Positions 60,163-64,000 of a stretch of DNA of 64,000 nt are shown in pieces. The notes below the pieces were generated by a model that saw only the letters and a program-made list of their open reading frames with translations, was not told the origin of the DNA and did no database searches. The first letter of the stretch is position 1. Every line of letters begins with the position of its first letter. A program made the position numbers and the translations under genes. This DNA is from Shinisaurus crocodilurus (lineage: Eukaryota; Chordata; Lepidosauria; Squamata; Shinisauridae). Location of the stretch: contig JAHFWL010001001.1 in NCBI GenBank assembly GCA_021292165.1, forward strand, positions 1,658,182 through 1,722,181. Direction: 5' to 3'.

Positions 60163-61355
60163 GTATTTATATTTGACTGGATTGTGTCCTAATGTTTTAC
60201 CATTTTGATGGGTCTTTCTCTTTTGGACTAACAAAATTCCTTCTGTCCTCCCACAGCTGATGTCTTAAGCCAGCTGAAATAAATGGTCTTCAATCCAACT
60301 ATACCTTTTTGTTTGTGTGGAAAGTGACTCTTTTCCTAAGACCTGCTGGAATTAAACATTTAAAGAGGATTTCAAAGTCTTTCCAGATTCAGATTTAAAA
60401 ATGTCACGTCCATTTGCTTTCCAAAAAAAATATATATGTTTGTAGACCTTTGATGCTTGGAAGATGGATGTTCAGATGTCCACCAGCTTGGTATACATCC
60501 ATATACTTTTCCTGTCGATTCAGTTTATCCCTGCTTTCATTCATTATGTGGGAGATGCCAACCACACCAACCATGGGAATGCTTGTGTTGATTTCCCCCC
60601 CCCCCCACCAAACTCATTACATCTAAAAAGATGAACAAAAATTAAATCAATGCTAAAGCATAAAGCTTTGGGCAAGCATCGCAACTGCTGGTGCAACCAC
60701 CAGATGCTCTAATCCAATTTGCTCTTTTGAATCATTGTCTGTCTTGCAAGCAGTGGCACGGCCAGGGTCTGAGAATCTCTCTAGCCATTCTTCGAGAGTG
60801 GTATTTTGTGCATGTGTGCGATTGGGGAGCGGAGAGGGTGGGGTTGGTTATAATCCTTCCAGCTAAGTAAAATCATCTGCCCTGGCATCTTCTCCAAGAG
60901 ATGTACAGTTCACTGCCTTGTCAAGCCAGGATATTAAATTAAGCAATTTTCATCAGATAACACATCTTCTGGTTCATGTAAAATGTCCGGCAAATCGTTG
61001 AGCTCATAATTCAGCCTGATTGAAAGTGAGCTGCTAAGCCATTTCACTTTGTAGATATGCAGTAGCGTGGCCAAGAGGCCGGCTCTGCAGAATATTCCTG
61101 CTGCAGCCATGCAGGCGTTCCTCAGGCAGCCCACCCCGCTCCTCCTCCACCACCACCACCACCACATATCCATCGGCAAGGCCTTGTTTGCTTTAGATAG
61201 CGCTGCACTTTGCCACCAATCTGAGCTGTCCTCCGATCATCAGCCAAGCGTCATCTTCAAATGGCTTCTAAGGACCAGGTCAACTGCTAAGTGGGAAGGC
61301 TCGTTCCCTGAATTTGGGAAAGCCAAATCGAGAAATGCTCCAATTGACATGGGGA
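60163..61355. other. Repeat-free intergenic block, candidate regulatory DNA
   Basis: About 1.2 kb with no transposon. 60880-61260 looks most constrained: 'attaagcaattttcatcaga', 'ataattcagcctgattgaaa', 'cagcctgattgaaagtgagc', and a CAC run at 61146-61165. The open frames on both strands near 60934-61363 overlap and are not supported. Confidence 0.42.
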
Positions 61356-61359
61356 TTTC

Positions 61360-61530
61360 ATAGAAACATAGGAAGCTGCCTCATACTAAGTCAGACCACA
61401 GACCGGTTTACATCTAGCCCAGTGTTGGGTCGGTATGACTGACTGGCGGCCATGGCTCTCCAGGCGGGTTTCAGGCGGGAGTCTTTCTTAGGCCTACCTG
61501 GAGATTCCAGGGATTGAACCCGGACTTAAT
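61360..61530 (-). mobile_element. tRNA-Ala-derived SINE, truncated copy
   Basis: 'gaaacataggaagctgcctc', 'ccagggattgaacccgg' (B-box complement). The tRNA head proper is cut. Confidence 0.8.
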
Positions 61531-61558
61531 GCTTTTATAGGACCCCCCTTTTTTAGAT

Positions 61559-61826
61559 CAGGGGTTCTCAACCAGGGGAGAATTCTCCCCGGGTGGGGGA
61601 TTTTAGGGTTTCAGGCGGGGAATTGGGACCACAGACTCAAACTGTTGGAATACTGATCTTTCTACAAATTACAATTCTACAGATTGTACACAATCTACAG
61701 GAGGACACCCACACCTTATTGCATGGCACAGATTAAGTCAGACAATCTTGGGAAGGGGGGGAGAATGACATTCTGACATATGAGGAAAGGGGTGCATGGG
61801 GCAAAAAAAAAGGTGGAGAACCGCTG
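61559..61826. mobile_element. hAT element, 268 bp, with near-perfect 8-bp target duplication
   Basis: CAGGGGTTCTCAACCAGGGG at the left and 'ggtggagaaccgctg' at the right. Flanks TTTTAGAT (61551-61558) and TTTCAGAT (61827-61834), 7 of 8 identical. Internal A/T-rich 'tacaattctacagattgtac'. Confidence 0.88.
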
Positions 61827-61867
61827 TTTCAGATGGACCTGATGTATTATTTCAGTTGTGGAAGACA

Positions 61868-62166
61868 CAGTGGAGCCTGGTGGCTCCAGTAACCTACCTC
61901 ACAGGGTTGTTGTGAGGATAAAAATGGAGGAGGGTTATGTAAGTCACCTTGGGCTCCTTATAGGAAAAAAGGCAGGGTATAAATGTAATAAATAAATAAA
62001 TAAATAAATATCAGTGGGGCAGTGTATCCACTCCAGGCTTTAGTATGAACTCTAAAGGAGGTATCCATGGTGCTGAATCTTAAACCCCAATCTTAAACCA
62101 TGGATAGCTCCTTAAAAGTGCAGGCTGCAACCCGGAGTGGATTCATGGCCTCACTGGAGACATACC
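61868..62166. mobile_element. Foldback family C, copy 5, split by a Sauria SINE
   Basis: Left end 'cagtggagcctggtggctcc' then the SINE, then 'cagtggggcagtgtatccac', 'aaaggaggtatccatggtgc' and the matching right arm 'accatggatagctcctta'. Confidence 0.8.
61891..62011 (+). mobile_element. Sauria-type tRNA SINE, copy 8, 5'-truncated
   Basis: Only the 3' half: 'acctacctcacagggttgtt', 'caccttgggctccttatagg', (AAATA)n tail. It is inserted in a family C element. Confidence 0.92.
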
Positions 62167-62347
62167 ACTAACGTTTCTCTCCCCCACCATTCCATGCATT
62201 CCTGAAACGTTAGAGCAAAACAGTCAAATGAACGATACCATTGTTTGCCCACCCTAATTTTTTTTAAAAAAAGAAATACTCTGAGGATGTGCAGTTTCAC
62301 AATTTAAATACACTTGAATCATAGCACCATCGTGACTATAGCCATCC
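62167..62347. other. Intergenic spacer
   Basis: Nothing recognised. Confidence 0.4.
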
Positions 62348-62627
62348 AGTAAAACCTTGGATTGCAAGTGACTTGGTTTGTTTTGCAAGACAAGCAAATT
62401 TTTAAAATAAATTTTAACTTGATAAACAAGCGACGTCTTGCAATACAAGTACTGCAGTACGGTCAAGAAGAATGAAGACTTTACACTATCATTCTTTATT
62501 GCAGCTTAAATTAAAAATATATGTGTACAAATTCCTTATGGGGAATTTCGCTTTGATATACAGGGTGTTTTGGATTACAAGCACGGTTCCGGAACGGATT
62601 ACGCTTGCAATCCAAGGTATTACTGTA
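62348..62627. mobile_element. Mariner-like element, second copy, uninterrupted
   Basis: 'agtaaaaccttggattgcaa' to 'gcaatccaaggtattactgt', inverted ends as in 7391-7896; inner 'ttttgcaagacaagcaaatt' and 'cacggttccggaacggatta'. Confidence 0.85.
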
Positions 62628-62888
62628 AAATGTAATTTACTTCTGCTTCTGATACCGAACCTTTTTGCTTGAGAATAAGCCCCATTTTGTTATCGAAAAG
62701 GGAAATACTACATTTTTAAAAAGTAAAAATAATAAGATTCGCATCTGTAAGCATTTGTGATGTATGATTTATTGATTTGATTTGTACCTTACCTTTCCAC
62801 CAAGAAAAGGCCACTCAGGCCAGCTAACATTCATAACCATGTGCATGCCCGGCCAGCCCTCCCCACCTGAATATATAATATAATATAG
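62628..62888. other. Intergenic, possible LINE tail
   Basis: 'atttattgatttgatttgta' and 'ccttacctttccaccaagaa' look like the complement of an L2-like LINE end. 62700-62750 weakly echoes 40560-40600. Confidence 0.4.
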
Positions 62889-62945
62889 AAGAAGAAGAAG
62901 AAGAAGAAGAAGAAGAAGAAGAAGAAGAAGAAGAAGAAGAAGAGA
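62889..62945. repeat. (GAA)n microsatellite
   Basis: About 18 uninterrupted GAA/AAG units. Poly-Leu and poly-Ser frames on the other strand are artefacts. Confidence 0.96.
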
Positions 62946-63059
62946 AGCTGCATGAACAGCACCAGCCATGGTGAGCCCCATCACATGCTACTCTCTGTTG
63001 AATCTGTTCCATCTGTATTCTGTGGGTTATCAGGCACCTTTCGTTCCATCATCCACTCC

Positions 63060-63420
63060 TTGACAGAATCTGATTTTTCCCCCCAACCAGAATTTAATTC
63101 TACTTGTGCTAATTCCCATTCGTGCGAATTCGCACTCGCACAAATGTGCGTTAACACTAATGCACACTTGCGCACTTGCAAAAAATGCACCGATGTGCAT
63201 CGGCTCGTGCAGATTAGTGCCAACGCGCAAAAGTGCAAATCCCCCCCCCACATACACAAAATAAATTCCACCTTCACGCCACAGAAGTGAAGAACTGGTC
63301 CGTGTGAATCCGTGTGACTCAAGAAGGCCAGCCCGCTGCGGAATCCACACAGGTCAGATTCATAGAGCTCATCTGGATCCACTGGGGATTTCTCCAGCAC
63401 CCCTCGCTGTGGGGCCCTGA
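63060..63420. repeat. Repeat family G, copy 8
   Basis: Alternating 'ttcgtgcgaattcgcactcg', 'cacaaatgtgcgttaacact', 'aatgcacacttgcgcacttg' words, then 'gattcatagagctcatctgg' and 'ggatttctccagcacccct'. Confidence 0.55.
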
Positions 63421-64000
63421 ACCTTGGCCTCAAGGTCCAGCACTAACTGCACCTGGTCTGTAGCCCTTGTCAGGTTCTCAGCTGTGCCAACCAGCAGCAC
63501 AAAACTTGGGTGTATTCCTCCATAGCAACAAAGCATTAAAAAACAACAACACCCAAGCTCAAAACTTCTAACTGATAGAAGTAGAACCTGCAACAAAACG
63601 TAGTAATGTAGAGTGATCCTGTTTAGTATTCCAGCCAGCCGTGTCCTTTTTGAGGATCCTCCATTCCATTCCCTCTTTTGGTTTTCTGGTTCCTCACTCC
63701 CAACAGACAATTAACATTTTCTGGCTATTGAACTTGCTCAGCCGCATTGGGCTGTTTTGGTTCCCCCTCAAGGTTTTTTAAAAAAATGTTTTTTGGGGGG
63801 TTGACAAATCTTTGAGTTCCCCCACACCTGCTGAATACCCCCTCCCTCTTGTGCACTGGTGTTGCTCTTCTGTCTACATAATGACTGGCACAAAGAGAAT
63901 GAGTTCACTGTTAGCATACAGGATAGCCCTAAGTCAAATAGCCAGATCTCAAGATCTGCCTTTTGTGACTCCTTCCTGTCTCCAAAAGATTTTGTCTTGC
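63421..64000. other. Intergenic, unassigned
   Basis: No repeat or coding signal recognised up to the end of the window. Confidence 0.45.

Noticed and set aside
62769..63012. Poly-Leu and poly-Ser proteins
   Set aside because: Read-through of the GAA array.

Overview
The window is vertebrate nuclear DNA, most likely from a squamate reptile (a lizard or close relative). It carries the last two coding exons of the T-box transcription factor gene TBX5 on the plus strand. The squamate call rests on the repeats: Sauria-type tRNA SINEs with an (AATAA)n tail, tRNA-Ala-derived SINEs, 5S-rRNA-derived SINEs, CR1 3' ends, L2-like and L1-like LINE remains, and many short hAT and mariner foldback elements. 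I cannot name the species.

Layout. Positions 1-8884 are the end of TBX5 intron 7. Exon 8 is 8885-9111. Intron 8 is 9112-26844 (17.7 kb). The coding part of exon 9 is 26845-27437, followed by a 3' UTR that reaches at least about 27.95 kb. From about 28.5 kb to the end I find no credible gene. This is 3' intergenic DNA, which in other amniotes separates TBX5 from RBM19 and holds TBX5 enhancers (established knowledge; not testable here). Both exons have canonical AG/GT borders and join in frame, completing a Glu codon inside the second nuclear localisation signal. The exon-8 acceptor has a (TG)n tract just upstream, and the exon-9 acceptor lies 56 bp from a stack of three nested transposons.

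About half of the rest can be assigned to repeats. Several insertions can be dated relative to each other because target site duplications are intact: a 135-bp hAT palindrome inside a Sauria SINE (8-bp duplication CTCTAACC), a 594-bp hAT element inside another Sauria SINE, an L1 fragment with a 14-bp duplication, and an L1 fragment inside a foldback element that was itself hit by a CR1 end and a hAT element. Two SINE designs stand out: a 5S-rRNA head joined to a CR1 tail (eight copies) and a 5S head joined to a tRNA-Ala SINE (one copy). Several foldback families share terminal motifs and may be undescribed.

Repeat-poor stretches (18.5-19.1, 33.9-35.1, 40.2-41.8, 49.6-50.6, 58.0-59.1 and 60.2-61.3 kb) are the best candidates for conserved regulatory DNA, but conservation cannot be judged from one sequence. 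I see no CRISPR array, operon, viral gene or new gene system. Nearly all other open frames are repeat-derived or non-coding.
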